Assembly: GCF_003363015.1 (NCBI RefSeq)
Contig: NZ_QRAP01000013.1
Location: forward strand, 1-64,000
Source: Enterobacillus tribolii
GTDB lineage: Bacteria > Pseudomonadota > Gammaproteobacteria > Enterobacterales > Enterobacteriaceae
Length of the DNA: 64,000 nucleotides
Reading direction: 5' to 3'
The notes beneath the pieces are model-generated. The model saw only the letters and a list, made by a program, of their open reading frames with translations, had not been told where the DNA came from and made no database searches. The position numbers were made by a program, and so were the translations under genes. Every line of letters starts with the position of its first letter. The stretch's first letter is position 1. This document shows positions 51,216-60,551 of this stretch, in pieces.

Positions 51216-51388
51216 GTGCTGCTCCTTATCAAAAGAATCGCGTCCAGTGTGTCTCAGGCAGGCGGAGAAGTTGTCTGTTAACTGTATAAAGGTGTCAAAA
51301 AGATGTAAAAGTTGCGGAAAAGGCGAAGCGGGAATGACGGGGGCCAACGCCCCCGGCGCCAGAAGGCCGGGAGGCGTATCGTGATTCG

Positions 51389-52465
51389 TTAGTATCCCTT
51401 TCTTGCCCGGCCGACGGCCTCACCCAGTTGCCACACCGCCATCGCATAGTGCGTACTGTGATTGTAACGGGTAATGGCATAGAAGTTAGGCAGTCCGTAC
51501 CAATACTGGTAGCTGCTTCCCATATCCAGGCGTAACAGACTCGCTTCCGCGTTGCCGTCCAGGGAGCCTTGCGGGCTTAAACCCGCTGCCGCCAGCGTAG
51601 CGACGGGGTATTTGGTTTTGAAGCCGTTATCCAGCCCCGGCGCTTGCCCGCTGGCCGGCACCGCGACTTTGCCGCCCTTGATCCAGCCATGCGCTTTAAA
51701 ATAGTTCGCCACGCTGCCGATCGCGTCTTCCGGATCCCACAGGTTGATGTGCCCGTCGCCGTTAAAATCTACCGCGTAGTTTTTAAACGAGGTCGGCATA
51801 AACTGGCCGTATCCCATCGCTCCGGCGTAAGAACCGCGCAGGCTCAGCGGATCGTCCTGTTCCTCCCGCGACATCAGCAAAAACTGCTCCAGCTCGCCGG
51901 CAAAATAATCGGCCCGGCGCGGGTAGTCGAAGGCCAGCGTCGCCAGGGCATCGATAATACGTGTTTTCCCCATGATCTTGCCCCAGCGGGTTTCCACCCC
52001 GATAATCCCCACAATGATCTCCGGCGGCACGCCATACACCTGCCAGGCCCGCTGCAGCGCGCCCTCATACTGATTCCAGAACACCACGCCGTTTTGGATA
52101 TTATCCGGGGTGATGAATTTCTTACGGTAGCGCAGCCATGCACCGTTCGGCCCGGATGGACCCGTCGCGGTCGGCGCCTGACGATCCATCAGGCGGATAA
52201 CCCAGTCCAGCCGCTTTGCCTGTGACAAAACGTCATGCAACTGCTGACGGTTAAAGCCATGCACACTCACCATCTGATTAATGAAACGTTCGGTATTCGG
52301 ATTCGCAGCAAAATCACCGGCCAGCGGGTGGAAAGCATGTTCTGGCTCCAGCATGAAGCCTCCCGGCGGCGTTTGTGGCGTAGCCGGGGAAGAAACAGGC
52401 TCAGGTTTGCTACTACAGGCGGACAATAAAACTAATAACGGCAGGAGTGCGAATGAACGACGCAT
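51389..52465 (-). CDS. mltB: Membrane-bound lytic murein transglycosylase B
   Basis: Outer membrane lipoprotein (lipobox LSAC, Cys17) of 358 aa that cleaves peptidoglycan between MurNAc and GlcNAc with 1,6-anhydro formation. GH103 with catalytic Glu158 in GVETRWGKIMG. YAGAMGYGQFMPTSF and NLWDPEDAIGSVANYF are family blocks. ATG 52465 is used. It is next to the secretion cluster, but mltB is widespread and not part of it. Confidence 0.96.
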   Translation of the reverse strand: MRRSFALLPLLVLLSACSSKPEPVSSPATPQTPPGGFMLEPEHAFHPLAGDFAANPNTERFINQMVSVHGFNRQQLHDVLSQAKRLDWVIRLMDRQAPTATGPSGPNGAWLRYRKKFITPDNIQNGVVFWNQYEGALQRAWQVYGVPPEIIVGIIGVETRWGKIMGKTRIIDALATLAFDYPRRADYFAGELEQFLLMSREEQDDPLSLRGSYAGAMGYGQFMPTSFKNYAVDFNGDGHINLWDPEDAIGSVANYFKAHGWIKGGKVAVPASGQAPGLDNGFKTKYPVATLAAAGLSPQGSLDGNAEASLLRLDMGSSYQYWYGLPNFYAITRYNHSTHYAMAVWQLGEAVGRARKGY

Positions 52466-52715
52466 CAGATATCCATATAATATGCAAAAAACAATAATCA
52501 CTATGGTAGCGCGTCAGCGGGAATGGACAAGTAAGAATCATGGCAAGATGTGCTTAAATTAACCGGGAGAATTTTGTCTGGCATACCGTGCGCCCGGATA
52601 TTTACCGGCGAACCTGACCTGATAACCTGCTGAAAAGATTGTTCTCGCCGGGTAATTTAATTAAAATCAGTGGGTAACGGATTTAAACTCACATTTCTGA
52701 ACAGAGGGATTTGCT

Positions 52716-53081
52716 ATGCGCGGGGCGATAAAATCAACGTTGGTCATTCTTCCCCTGCTGCTCGGCGCCTGCCAGCAACGTGCCCCGCAAACCACGCCGG
52801 CAACACAGGAAGCGCAGTCCCACCAAATCGCCGCGCTGATCGCCGGCACCCGTTACCTGAAAACCCAGTGCGCCTACCCCGGCCTGCCCTCTGACGGGCA
52901 GATCGAGCAAGCGGCCTACGGCGCCGCCCATCAGCGCGGCTGGACGTTGCCCGGCGGGCTTGGCGATCGCAGCGAAAACCTGTATCAGCAACTGCTGCGC
53001 GACAAAACGCCGCAGGCGACCCAATGCGAAGAATTCCGCCAACTGTTGCAACCGTTTATCACCACGTTGCCGCGGGCGTAA
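52716..53081 (+). CDS. outS: Type II secretion pilotin lipoprotein GspS/OutS
   Basis: A 121 aa lipoprotein (lipobox LLGAC, Cys19) of the PulS/OutS family. It binds the C-terminal S-domain of secretin GspD and carries it by the Lol route to the outer membrane. The mature part is helical with two Cys (QCAYPG and TQCEEF) likely forming the family disulfide. It is opposite to the rest of the cluster, and its last 23 bp overlap the 3' end of gspO on the other strand. Divergent from mltB. Confidence 0.85.
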   Translation: MRGAIKSTLVILPLLLGACQQRAPQTTPATQEAQSHQIAALIAGTRYLKTQCAYPGLPSDGQIEQAAYGAAHQRGWTLPGGLGDRSENLYQQLLRDKTPQATQCEEFRQLLQPFITTLPRA

Positions 53082-53844
53082 CAATCAGCCACCAGCCAAC
53101 CGCCGCCAGGCACGGCCCGAAGGGGAAAGCTTCGCCGCGCCCGGTTTTGCCCTTTAGCCGCAGCAGCATAATCAGGCCAATCCCCGCCAGCGATGCCCCC
53201 AGCACCAGCACCGGCAGGCGTTGCCAGCCGCACCAGGCTCCCAGCGCCGCCAGCAGTTTGAAATCGCCGTAGCCCAGCCCTTCCCGTCCGGTCAGCAGCA
53301 GGAAGCCCCAATACACGCCCCACAGAGACAAATAGCCGGCAACCGCGCCGATCACCGCGTCCGCCAACGGCGTGACCGCGCCGGAAAGATTCGCCAGCAG
53401 CCCCAACCATAGCAGCGGCAGCGTCAGGACATCCGGCAGCAATAAATGGTCGAGATCGATACACAGCAAAGCGATCAAAATCCACGATGCCAACGCCAGC
53501 GCCAGCGCGGTTTCTCCGGGCGGCCAGCACCACGCAACCCAGCCGCTGCATAACGCCGCCGCCAGTTCCGTCAACGGATAGCGCAGGCCGATAGACGCCC
53601 GGCAGCGATGGCAGCGCCCGCGCAGCAGCAGCCAGCTCAGCAGCGGCACGTTGTGGTAAAACGGGATGGTATGCAGGCATTGCGGGCAGCACGAACGCGG
53701 CAAGAACAGATTGAAACGCGCAGGCAAGCCGTCGTTCTCCGTTCTGTTCAGCATCAGCGGCAAACGCCAGATCACGCAGTTCAGCACGCTGCCCGCCAGC
53801 AGGCCAAGCAACGTCATCACGGCCACCCAGCCAACGTCAGTCAT
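53059..53844 (-). CDS. outO: Prepilin peptidase/methyltransferase GspO (OutO)
   Basis: Inner membrane aspartyl protease that cuts the leaders of pseudopilins GspG-K and N-methylates the new end. 261 aa with about seven hydrophobic helices, a cytoplasmic zinc loop with CPQC and CHRC, and the two catalytic Asps in CIDLDHLLLPD and GYGDFKL. Last gene of the gsp operon; it overlaps gspB by four bases. Confidence 0.95.
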   Translation of the reverse strand: MTDVGWVAVMTLLGLLAGSVLNCVIWRLPLMLNRTENDGLPARFNLFLPRSCCPQCLHTIPFYHNVPLLSWLLLRGRCHRCRASIGLRYPLTELAAALCSGWVAWCWPPGETALALALASWILIALLCIDLDHLLLPDVLTLPLLWLGLLANLSGAVTPLADAVIGAVAGYLSLWGVYWGFLLLTGREGLGYGDFKLLAALGAWCGWQRLPVLVLGASLAGIGLIMLLRLKGKTGRGEAFPFGPCLAAVGWWLIVTPAATW

Positions 53845-54287
53845 CCCTCATCTCCCGTGTTTTCCGGCGGGCCGCCGGGCCAGTCCTCCAGCGCATCAAG
53901 CAGCACCGTCCGCCCGTCATAGCTCAGTATCGTCAGCGCCTGTTGAATCTCTACGATTTCGCCGCCGCACGTCAGCGTATCGCCCTCGCGGTATTGCCGC
54001 CCGTTCAGGGTCACGCTGCGCCGCTGCGGTTCATCCGCATAAACGTGCGCGCTGTAACGCAGCGGCATCAGTTCCCCTTCAGCGCACGGCGGCGGTGTTT
54101 CCTGCTGCATCAGCGCGGCAGGAATCGTGATGACGGAGGCGAAGTCGGGTTTTGCGCTGCGCGGCTGCGTCTGATAGTCCGCCCATATTCCGGCGCCGAA
54201 CCAACCCAGCGCGGTAAACAAAACGCCGTATATCGCCAGCAGCCAGGCCGGGATGCGGTATCCGCTCAGCGGCGGGGAAGTGCCCAT
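53841..54287 (-). CDS. gspB: Type II secretion protein GspB (OutB/PulB-like)
   Basis: A 148 aa protein with one N-terminal membrane helix (about 12-32) and a periplasmic C-terminal domain (about 80-138, YSAHVYADEPQRRSVTLNG, VEIQQALTILSYDG). This is the GspB C-terminal fold, which in Dickeya OutB contacts the secretin. It is short compared with Dickeya OutB and lies between gspN and gspO rather than beside gspS/C. It overlaps gspN by 22 bp and gspO by 4. Confidence 0.8.
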   Translation of the reverse strand: MGTSPPLSGYRIPAWLLAIYGVLFTALGWFGAGIWADYQTQPRSAKPDFASVITIPAALMQQETPPPCAEGELMPLRYSAHVYADEPQRRSVTLNGRQYREGDTLTCGGEIVEIQQALTILSYDGRTVLLDALEDWPGGPPENTGDEG

Positions 54288-54997
54288 GTTCCTGAGATCT
54301 CCGTGATACGTTGTCCGTTATCGCCCGGCCGGGTGGCGTTCTCCACCATCTGCCGCCACAGCGGCGGCAGTGCGTCCGGCAAACCGATACGTCCGCTGAA
54401 CCGATAGCCGGCGGCGTCAAAGCTGCCCTGCCCGGTTAAAAGCGGCGCGTTCCGCATCTGCCGCAGTTCGAACGTCAGTTGCCGCAGTTGGCAGCCGAAC
54501 TGCGCCCGGGGTTCGCCCAGCGCCACGCGCTGCTCTCCGGCAATCAGAGCAGCGCCCTGCCATGTCAGGGTCGCCGCCAGATCGCGGCATCCTCCGGCGT
54601 CAACGCGCATCCGATCCAGCGTTAACACCAAATCACCGCCGCCCCCTACCGGCAGCGGCAACCCCGTCAGGTCCATCACGGCCTGCAACGGCGTCTGCCA
54701 GCGACCGTCGGACAAACGCCATGCGCCCGTCCATCCCAGCGTGACGCCGCCGCGCCCCGCGTCACCCTGCGCGGTTATCCTTATGCCGGGCCAGGCCCAG
54801 CGCCAGCTGACGTTGTTCAGGCTCAGCGTTTGCCAGCGCAACTGCCCTATATTGCCAGACCACACCGTACCGCTGACCGCCGTTACCTGAACCGGCGGCG
54901 GCAGAAAACGAACCAACAGCCGCGCCGGCAGGTTTATCACCAGCGCCGCGCCATACAGCAGCAGAAACCATGCGGCGTAACGCCACCCGCGCGTCAT
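54266..54997 (-). CDS. outN: Type II secretion protein GspN (OutN)
   Basis: A 243 aa protein with one N-terminal membrane anchor (about 8-27) and a periplasmic beta-rich remainder (TAVSGTVWSGNIGQLRW is the T2SSN signature). GspN is present in some systems and often dispensable; its role is unclear. One base separates it from gspM. Confidence 0.9.
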   Translation of the reverse strand: MTRGWRYAAWFLLLYGAALVINLPARLLVRFLPPPVQVTAVSGTVWSGNIGQLRWQTLSLNNVSWRWAWPGIRITAQGDAGRGGVTLGWTGAWRLSDGRWQTPLQAVMDLTGLPLPVGGGGDLVLTLDRMRVDAGGCRDLAATLTWQGAALIAGEQRVALGEPRAQFGCQLRQLTFELRQMRNAPLLTGQGSFDAAGYRFSGRIGLPDALPPLWRQMVENATRPGDNGQRITEISGTWALPRR

Positions 54998-54998
54998 C

Positions 54999-55439
54999 TT
55001 AGCGCTGCTCCAGCAACAGCGTTGCGGTCACCCGCCCGTCCGGCGGCGCAGCGGCACGCAGATCCATGTCCAGAACCCGCAGGCCATCCTGAGCCTCAAG
55101 CCGCATCAACCACGCCAGCAGCACATCACCCTGCGTCATTGACGTCGTCAGCCGTACCCGTCCGTCCTGTTGTTCCTGCACGGATGCCAGCGCAATCGCC
55201 TCCGCCGCCGCCCGGGCGCGCAGCATTCCCGGCAGATCGGCAATGACCGGCATCTGCGGCGCCAGGCGCTGGAATTGATGTAACTGGCGCAACCGCTGTT
55301 GCTGTTCCTCAACCGCGTTTTGCAGCGGCACCCATCCCCCCTTCCACACGCCTGCAGCAACCAAAACGGCGCACAATAACAGCATCAGCCACCGTTCACT
55401 CACGCTGCGCTGCGACCAGGCATCCCACAGTCGTTTCAT
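54999..55439 (-). CDS. outM: Type II secretion protein GspM (OutM)
   Basis: A 146 aa bitopic inner membrane protein (helix about 16-34) with a periplasmic ferredoxin-like domain. It pairs with GspL in the assembly platform. It overlaps gspL by four bases. Confidence 0.92.
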   Translation of the reverse strand: MKRLWDAWSQRSVSERWLMLLLCAVLVAAGVWKGGWVPLQNAVEEQQQRLRQLHQFQRLAPQMPVIADLPGMLRARAAAEAIALASVQEQQDGRVRLTTSMTQGDVLLAWLMRLEAQDGLRVLDMDLRAAAPPDGRVTATLLLEQR

Positions 55440-56551
55440 GGCTGCTCCTTCTTTTGCGTCAGCATCAGCGCGCCATCTTCTGCAGGCTGAACGACAAACG
55501 CCGCAGCAAGCGCCTGCCGCGCCCTGCCAACCTGCGCCGCCTCGCCGCGCAGGCGGAGCTGCAACTGCGGCGGCGCGGCGCCATAGCGGAGTTGTTCAAT
55601 CGTTACGCTCTGCGGCAACGCCGGTAACGCCGACAGCCAGGAACTCAGTTCACCGTGATTTCCCCGCCGTAGGGCATTGCGCCAGTCCGCCTCCGTTTTG
55701 CCGGGGAAACGCGGCTGAAGCTGTTGATGCAATGCCTCTGCCTGATTCGCCAACTGCCGCCAGGTCACAACCTGCTGCGCGAATAATAAGACGAGAACCG
55801 CCACCGCAGCACTCAACGGCGCTCGCCATGCAAAACGGCGCGGCGCAGCCGCCTGCGGCAATAAAGACAACGTCTGCCGCACCGCGCCATACGCCAGCAA
55901 CGCCAGCGGGTCTGCTTCCGGTGAACTCCGCCACTGCGGCATATCCGCCGGCGGCTTGCCGTAACAGTTCACGTTCACGGCATCCGGGTGTTCGTTCTGC
56001 CAGGCGGCGTACCACAACGGCAGCCAGTCCGGCTCAACTTCCGCGCCCTGCCACTGCCCGGTACGCAGCAGCCAGCGATTGTCCCAGCGCAACGCGCTGA
56101 TGCCGTCGCCGCTCAGCGGTAACGCCAGCGCGTCCGGAATCACCCGGCACAAAGCAACGCCTGCCGCGGTGAAAGGCGCCGTCCACTGCGCCAGCCGGGC
56201 GCTCGCCACGCCAGCGACCCAGACGTTCTCCCCGGCGGAAGCCAGCGGAACCAACGTCATACTGTCCGCCGCAACGGCCAGTTTCTCCTCAAGCAGCCAC
56301 GGCAGCGCACGCATGCCCGCCGCATTATGCCGTCCGGGCAGACGCACGCAGTGAATCGTCACATCGGCCATCGGCACCAGTAAGTGGAACGTATCGCCGG
56401 GAAAGCGCGCCGCCAGTTCTTCCGGCGACGATTCCCCGCGCTGGCCGTCAGGTTCGCCGCGCGCATTGACCCGTATCCACGCCAGCGTCTGCGCAGACGC
56501 CGCACCGGCATGCAAAACCAGATGATGCCCTTCCCGGACGCCACGCTTCAT
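55436..56551 (-). CDS. outL: Type II secretion protein GspL (OutL)
   Basis: A 371 aa assembly-platform protein. The cytoplasmic actin-like half (about 1-235) recruits ATPase GspE, a membrane helix follows (about 248-268) and the periplasmic part binds GspM. It overlaps gspK by four bases. Confidence 0.92.
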   Translation of the reverse strand: MKRGVREGHHLVLHAGAASAQTLAWIRVNARGEPDGQRGESSPEELAARFPGDTFHLLVPMADVTIHCVRLPGRHNAAGMRALPWLLEEKLAVAADSMTLVPLASAGENVWVAGVASARLAQWTAPFTAAGVALCRVIPDALALPLSGDGISALRWDNRWLLRTGQWQGAEVEPDWLPLWYAAWQNEHPDAVNVNCYGKPPADMPQWRSSPEADPLALLAYGAVRQTLSLLPQAAAPRRFAWRAPLSAAVAVLVLLFAQQVVTWRQLANQAEALHQQLQPRFPGKTEADWRNALRRGNHGELSSWLSALPALPQSVTIEQLRYGAAPPQLQLRLRGEAAQVGRARQALAAAFVVQPAEDGALMLTQKKEQP

Positions 56552-57474
56552 TCTTCTTCCGCCTCCCAGTAACGCATCACCACGCTGACTTTCCCTCCTT
56601 TGCGCTGCAGCAGGCTCTCCTGCCGAAACCCCGCATCCGCCATGCGCGCCGCAATACGCAAGCTGAAGTAATCGCTGTTAAGAACCAGATAACGCCGCTG
56701 ACCGGCCAACGGTTTTAACCCGGCGAACGCCTGTTCCAGCGTTTCCCAGCCCACTGCTGGGCGCTGCGCCAGCCAGTTGCGAATCTCCGTTTCGCTGGCG
56801 TCCTCCGCCAGCGCCGCCGCTAAAGTCCACTGTTCTTCCGTCAGCGTATTAAGGTTGATGCTCAGGTTCTTTTCCGGCAGAACGCACGCCAGCGGGCGCA
56901 GCCGGGCCAGCACGGCGGGCGTCACGTCCCGGATCTGACGCAGTTCGCTAACGTGGCGCAACGGCTGGGCCGCGGTCAGATAAGGCGGATCGTAAGCCGC
57001 ATATTCATTATCCTTCGCGCCGCCGGGGCTTGCTTCATCGCTGTCCGTCATCCAGTCAGTTACGGCGGCGCTGACGTTATGCGCCTGAGCCGGTTCGATC
57101 TCCTGCAATTCCAGCAGGCGGGTAAAAATCTTTCGCGCGCCGTCATCGGCGGCCAGCGCATTCAGGTTGAAGCAGGCCTGAGCGTCGTTGATACGCACCT
57201 CCAGCTCCGCATCTTCAAGAGGAAAACGCGGCCCGGTGGTGGCCCAGCGCTGCGACAGGTGAGTATGCAGCCCATCATCAGCCGCATCCAGGCGCAGCAG
57301 GCCGGCGGCTACATTTTCCACGCCGATGGCGTACCATTTCCCCTGCAAACGCTGGTGCAGATGCAGGCTGTATTGAAAGCTGAAAAACCAGCGCTCCGTC
57401 ACCACCGCGGCCAGGGCGACCATCACCGCCAGCAGCAACAGCACCGTCAACAACGCCATGCCGCGCTGCTTCAT
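56548..57474 (-). CDS. outK: Minor pseudopilin GspK (OutK)
   Basis: A 308 aa pseudopilin thought to cap the pseudopilus tip with GspI and GspJ. Leader MKQRG then MALLTVLLLL; as usual for GspK the Glu at +5 is absent. The large globular domain contains ARINDAQACFNLN-type and VTDWMTDSDEASPGGAKDNEY calcium-site-like segments. It overlaps gspJ and gspL by four bases each. Confidence 0.94.
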   Translation of the reverse strand: MKQRGMALLTVLLLLAVMVALAAVVTERWFFSFQYSLHLHQRLQGKWYAIGVENVAAGLLRLDAADDGLHTHLSQRWATTGPRFPLEDAELEVRINDAQACFNLNALAADDGARKIFTRLLELQEIEPAQAHNVSAAVTDWMTDSDEASPGGAKDNEYAAYDPPYLTAAQPLRHVSELRQIRDVTPAVLARLRPLACVLPEKNLSINLNTLTEEQWTLAAALAEDASETEIRNWLAQRPAVGWETLEQAFAGLKPLAGQRRYLVLNSDYFSLRIAARMADAGFRQESLLQRKGGKVSVVMRYWEAEEE

Positions 57475-58067
57475 TTTCCCTCCGCCAGAAGAAAGCGGCG
57501 CATCACCGTTTTCCCCTCCGTCAGCGACAGCGTAATTTCCACCGCCTGCGGCATGCCCTCATCCTCCTGCCACTGCCGCTGCCACTTTCCCTGATGCCAG
57601 TAACGCAGTTGCAGGCCCGTCACTTCGCGCAGCAGGCGCTGACGATGAACGCCGTTTTCCGTCGGCATGTCCGGGTAATCCAGGTATTCGCGGATCAACG
57701 CGCCGGATTCAAAACGATAACCCACCCGTTGCAGCGTCGATCGCGCCAGTTGTCCGCCGGGATTGAGCCAGCCCGCGTGGGTAAACACGATGCTGTCATT
57801 CCCGCTGCGCCCCTCGCTCACGCGCGGCGAAGCCCCCGCCAGCCTGCCCGGCGTTCGTACCGGGCGCGGCACCATCGCGGAAAAATCCCGCTCCATCAGC
57901 GTGAAAGCATGTTGGATCTGCGCCAGCCGCTGGGCATGACGGGCGGAAAACCGCTCCAGCGCCATACCCTGTTGCAGCAGACGATTCGCCATCACGCCCA
58001 GCAGGGCGAAAATCGCCAGCGCCAGCACCATTTCCAGCAGGGTAAACCCCGCGATGCGCCGCTTCAC
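57471..58067 (-). CDS. outJ: Minor pseudopilin GspJ (OutJ)
   Basis: A 198 aa pseudopilin with leader MKRRIAG and processed start FTLLEMVLALAIF (Glu at +5). It forms the tip complex with GspI and GspK. It overlaps gspI and gspK by four bases each. Confidence 0.94.
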   Translation of the reverse strand: MKRRIAGFTLLEMVLALAIFALLGVMANRLLQQGMALERFSARHAQRLAQIQHAFTLMERDFSAMVPRPVRTPGRLAGASPRVSEGRSGNDSIVFTHAGWLNPGGQLARSTLQRVGYRFESGALIREYLDYPDMPTENGVHRQRLLREVTGLQLRYWHQGKWQRQWQEDEGMPQAVEITLSLTEGKTVMRRFLLAEGK

Positions 58068-58426
58068 CGGCGCACCACATAGGTGCGCAGCACGGTTACG
58101 GGCGCGCCTTCACGCCGCCGCGCCACTTCGATCTCCAGCATCCGCACGCCCGGGCGGGTGCTTTCCACCCCGCGCCAACGCCAATACCAGCGCTCCCCGG
58201 CCTGCTCGCTTTCGCCTGATGTCCAGGTCAGCGGCGGCCAAACGTTTTGCAGCGTCAGCTCCGCCATCTGATTCTCCGCTACCCAGTCAGCCCAGGTTTT
58301 GTCCGCCAGCCGCCCCGTACCGAGCGAGAGCTGCCCCAGGCTTTGCAACAATGCCAGCGCCGCCAGGGAAAAAATCGCCAGCGCGACCAGCACTTCCAGC
58401 AGCGTCATGCCGCTAAGGCGTTTCAT
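58064..58426 (-). CDS. outI: Minor pseudopilin GspI (OutI)
   Basis: A 120 aa pseudopilin with leader MKRLSG and processed start MTLLEVLVALAIF (Glu at +5). The start at 58426 gives the usual short leader; ATG 58444 would add six residues. It overlaps gspH by 14 bp. Confidence 0.92.
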   Translation of the reverse strand: MKRLSGMTLLEVLVALAIFSLAALALLQSLGQLSLGTGRLADKTWADWVAENQMAELTLQNVWPPLTWTSGESEQAGERWYWRWRGVESTRPGVRMLEIEVARRREGAPVTVLRTYVVRR

Positions 58427-58922
58427 CCTGCCCGTCCGTCGCATGGATAACCCCGTCTTCGTCCGGCGCGATTTCCGCCATCAGCCGATCGTTGTAAACA
58501 TAGCGCAGCCGGAACGGCGTTATCTCGCCGCCCGGCAACAGCAACACCTGCGGCGCATTACCCGCAGCCTCCGCGCCGGGCGCGATCAGCCGCAGACGCC
58601 AGCCGTCAGGCAGCGTCTGCCCGGCACCGGCGCCGGGCAGCGTTAAGTCCTGCCACCCCTGCGCCCGCCACACCTTTAGCTGCCAGCGATCGGCGCCGAC
58701 CCGCAGCCCGTAAGCGTTACCGCTGAGCGCGGCCTGCCGGTTAAGCCCGTTCAGGCGTTCCGCCAGCCGCTGCCCCTCCTGACCGGCGCGATACTGCGCG
58801 CCCGGCCAGTTCGCCACGACCATCATGGCGCCGAGGCTCAGCAGCAACAGCACCAGCATCATTTCCAGCAGGGTGAAGCCGTACGTCTCAGCCGTTTTGA
58901 TCCCAGTTGCCAATATCGTCAT
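58413..58922 (-). CDS. outH: Minor pseudopilin GspH (OutH)
   Basis: A 169 aa pseudopilin with a 15-residue leader ending YG and processed start FTLLEMMLVLLLL (Glu at +5). The ATG at 58922 lies inside the end of gspG, giving a 35-bp overlap; a GTG at 58937 is an alternative. It is positioned between GspG and the tip complex. Confidence 0.9.
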   Translation of the reverse strand: MTILATGIKTAETYGFTLLEMMLVLLLLSLGAMMVVANWPGAQYRAGQEGQRLAERLNGLNRQAALSGNAYGLRVGADRWQLKVWRAQGWQDLTLPGAGAGQTLPDGWRLRLIAPGAEAAGNAPQVLLLPGGEITPFRLRYVYNDRLMAEIAPDEDGVIHATDGQDETP

Positions 58923-59328
58923 CCGTTCCGTTTTCACCGTCGGCGCCCGCCGAGAAAATATCTACCGCGCTATGCTCGCCCGGCTGACGCATCTGATAGG
59001 CATTCCCCCAGGGATCTTTCGGCAGGCGGCGGATATATCCGCCTTCCGGATAGCTGCGCGGCTGCGGCGCGACAACCGGCTTCGTCACCAGCGCCTCCAG
59101 CCCCTGCTCGGTGGTGGGATAACGGCTGTTATCCAGCCGGTACATATCCATCGCGCTTTCCAGCGCCGCGATATCGCTGACGACTTTCTGGCGATCCGCC
59201 TTGTCTTTGTTGCCCATCAGATTCGGCACCACCAGGCTCGCCAAAATGCCGAGTATCACAATCACCACCATCACTTCCAGCAGGGTAAACCCCGCCTGGG
59301 ACGGCGCTTTGGCCGCAGTACGTTGCAT
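58888..59328 (-). CDS. outG: Major pseudopilin GspG (OutG)
   Basis: A 146 aa main subunit of the pseudopilus. Leader MQRTAAKAPSQAG, processed start FTLLEVMVVIVILGILASLVVP (Glu at +5). PTTEQGLEALV, PKDPWGNAYQ and the acidic end AGADGENGTDDDIGNW with calcium ligands are standard. ATG 59328 has GGAGGT 7 nt upstream, preferred over GTG 59337. Confidence 0.97.
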   Translation of the reverse strand: MQRTAAKAPSQAGFTLLEVMVVIVILGILASLVVPNLMGNKDKADRQKVVSDIAALESAMDMYRLDNSRYPTTEQGLEALVTKPVVAPQPRSYPEGGYIRRLPKDPWGNAYQMRQPGEHSAVDIFSAGADGENGTDDDIGNWDQNG

Positions 59329-59347
59329 GATCTTCACCTCCGTGCGC

Positions 59348-60550
59348 TCACAGCGTCATCATGTTATTGAGTTGCAAAATGGGTTGCAGAATCGCCAGTA
59401 CGATAAACAGCACCACCGCGGCCATCGCCACCACCAGCAGCGGCTCGAACAGGCTGAAAAACAGGGTGATACGCGCGCCGAAGGCGCTTTCCTGATTGTC
59501 CGCCGCGCGCAGCAGCATATCGCCCAGTTCGCCGCTACGTTCACCTGAAGCGATCATGTGGCGCATCATCGGCGGAAACAGCGCGGTCCGCTCCAGCGCC
59601 TGTTGCAGGCTGACGCCCTCACGTACGCGCTCTTCCGCCTCACGCAGCAACTGCGCGATACGCATGTTGCTGAGCACCTGCGCGCCGATGTGCATCGCCT
59701 GCAACAACGGCACGCCGCTGTTATAGAGAATGCTGAGCGCGCGGGCGTAACGGGCGGTGTTCAGCTCGCGGATCAAACGACCGCCCAGCGGCAGCCGCAG
59801 CAGATGACGGTGCCAGGCCAACCGCCGCGCCGGATCGCGCAGCAGCCGCAGCGCCGCCAGCGTCAGGCACAACAGCGCCAGCAACACCCACGGCCCCGCG
59901 CCGCGCACGCCGTCGCTCAGGGCCATCAGCAAACGCGTGCTCCACGGCAGCGTCTGCTTCATATGAATGAACTGCTCCACCACCTTGGGCACCACGGCGC
60001 TGAGCAGGGTGGAGATTACGCCGATGGCGACCAGCGTCAGCAACAGCGGATACACCAGCGCCTGCGTCAGCTTGCTTTTCATCTGCTGGCGCTGCTCCGC
60101 GTAGTCCGCCAGCCGCAGCAGTACCCCGTCGAGCTGGCCGGAAGCCTCTCCCGCCTCCACCAACGCGCAGTAAAGATCGCCGAACGCGCGCGGATGTTCG
60201 CGCAGCGCGTCCGCCAGGGAAAACCCCTCCACCACCCGCGCCCGCACGGCCTGTAAGATGGCCCTGACCCGTTTTTCTTCGCTTTGCTGCGCCGCAACGA
60301 GCAGCGATTCGTCGAGCGGCAACCCGGCGCCCGTCAGCGTCGCCAACTGACGCATCATCAACGCAAGCGACGCGCCGGAAATAGCGCGTGCCGGGAAACG
60401 TACGGCGCGGGGAGCGACCGGCGACAACGCCGTCACCAGCAGCCCCTGCTCCCGCAGGGCCAGCCCGGCCATCCGTTCGCCGTCCGCCGTAACGCGTCCG
60501 CGCCGGGTTTTCCCCTTCATGTCCCTGGCCTGGTAGCGGAATTCAGCCAT
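59348..60550 (-). CDS. outF: Type II secretion inner membrane platform protein GspF (OutF)
   Basis: A 400 aa polytopic protein with two T2SSF repeats and three membrane helices, the core of the inner membrane platform that works with GspE to insert pseudopilins. [21 protein letters not shown] and [18 protein letters not shown] are the duplicated family motifs. It starts one base after the gspE stop. Confidence 0.96.
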   Translation of the reverse strand: MAEFRYQARDMKGKTRRGRVTADGERMAGLALREQGLLVTALSPVAPRAVRFPARAISGASLALMMRQLATLTGAGLPLDESLLVAAQQSEEKRVRAILQAVRARVVEGFSLADALREHPRAFGDLYCALVEAGEASGQLDGVLLRLADYAEQRQQMKSKLTQALVYPLLLTLVAIGVISTLLSAVVPKVVEQFIHMKQTLPWSTRLLMALSDGVRGAGPWVLLALLCLTLAALRLLRDPARRLAWHRHLLRLPLGGRLIRELNTARYARALSILYNSGVPLLQAMHIGAQVLSNMRIAQLLREAEERVREGVSLQQALERTALFPPMMRHMIASGERSGELGDMLLRAADNQESAFGARITLFFSLFEPLLVVAMAAVVLFIVLAILQPILQLNNMMTL

Positions 60551-60551
60551 G

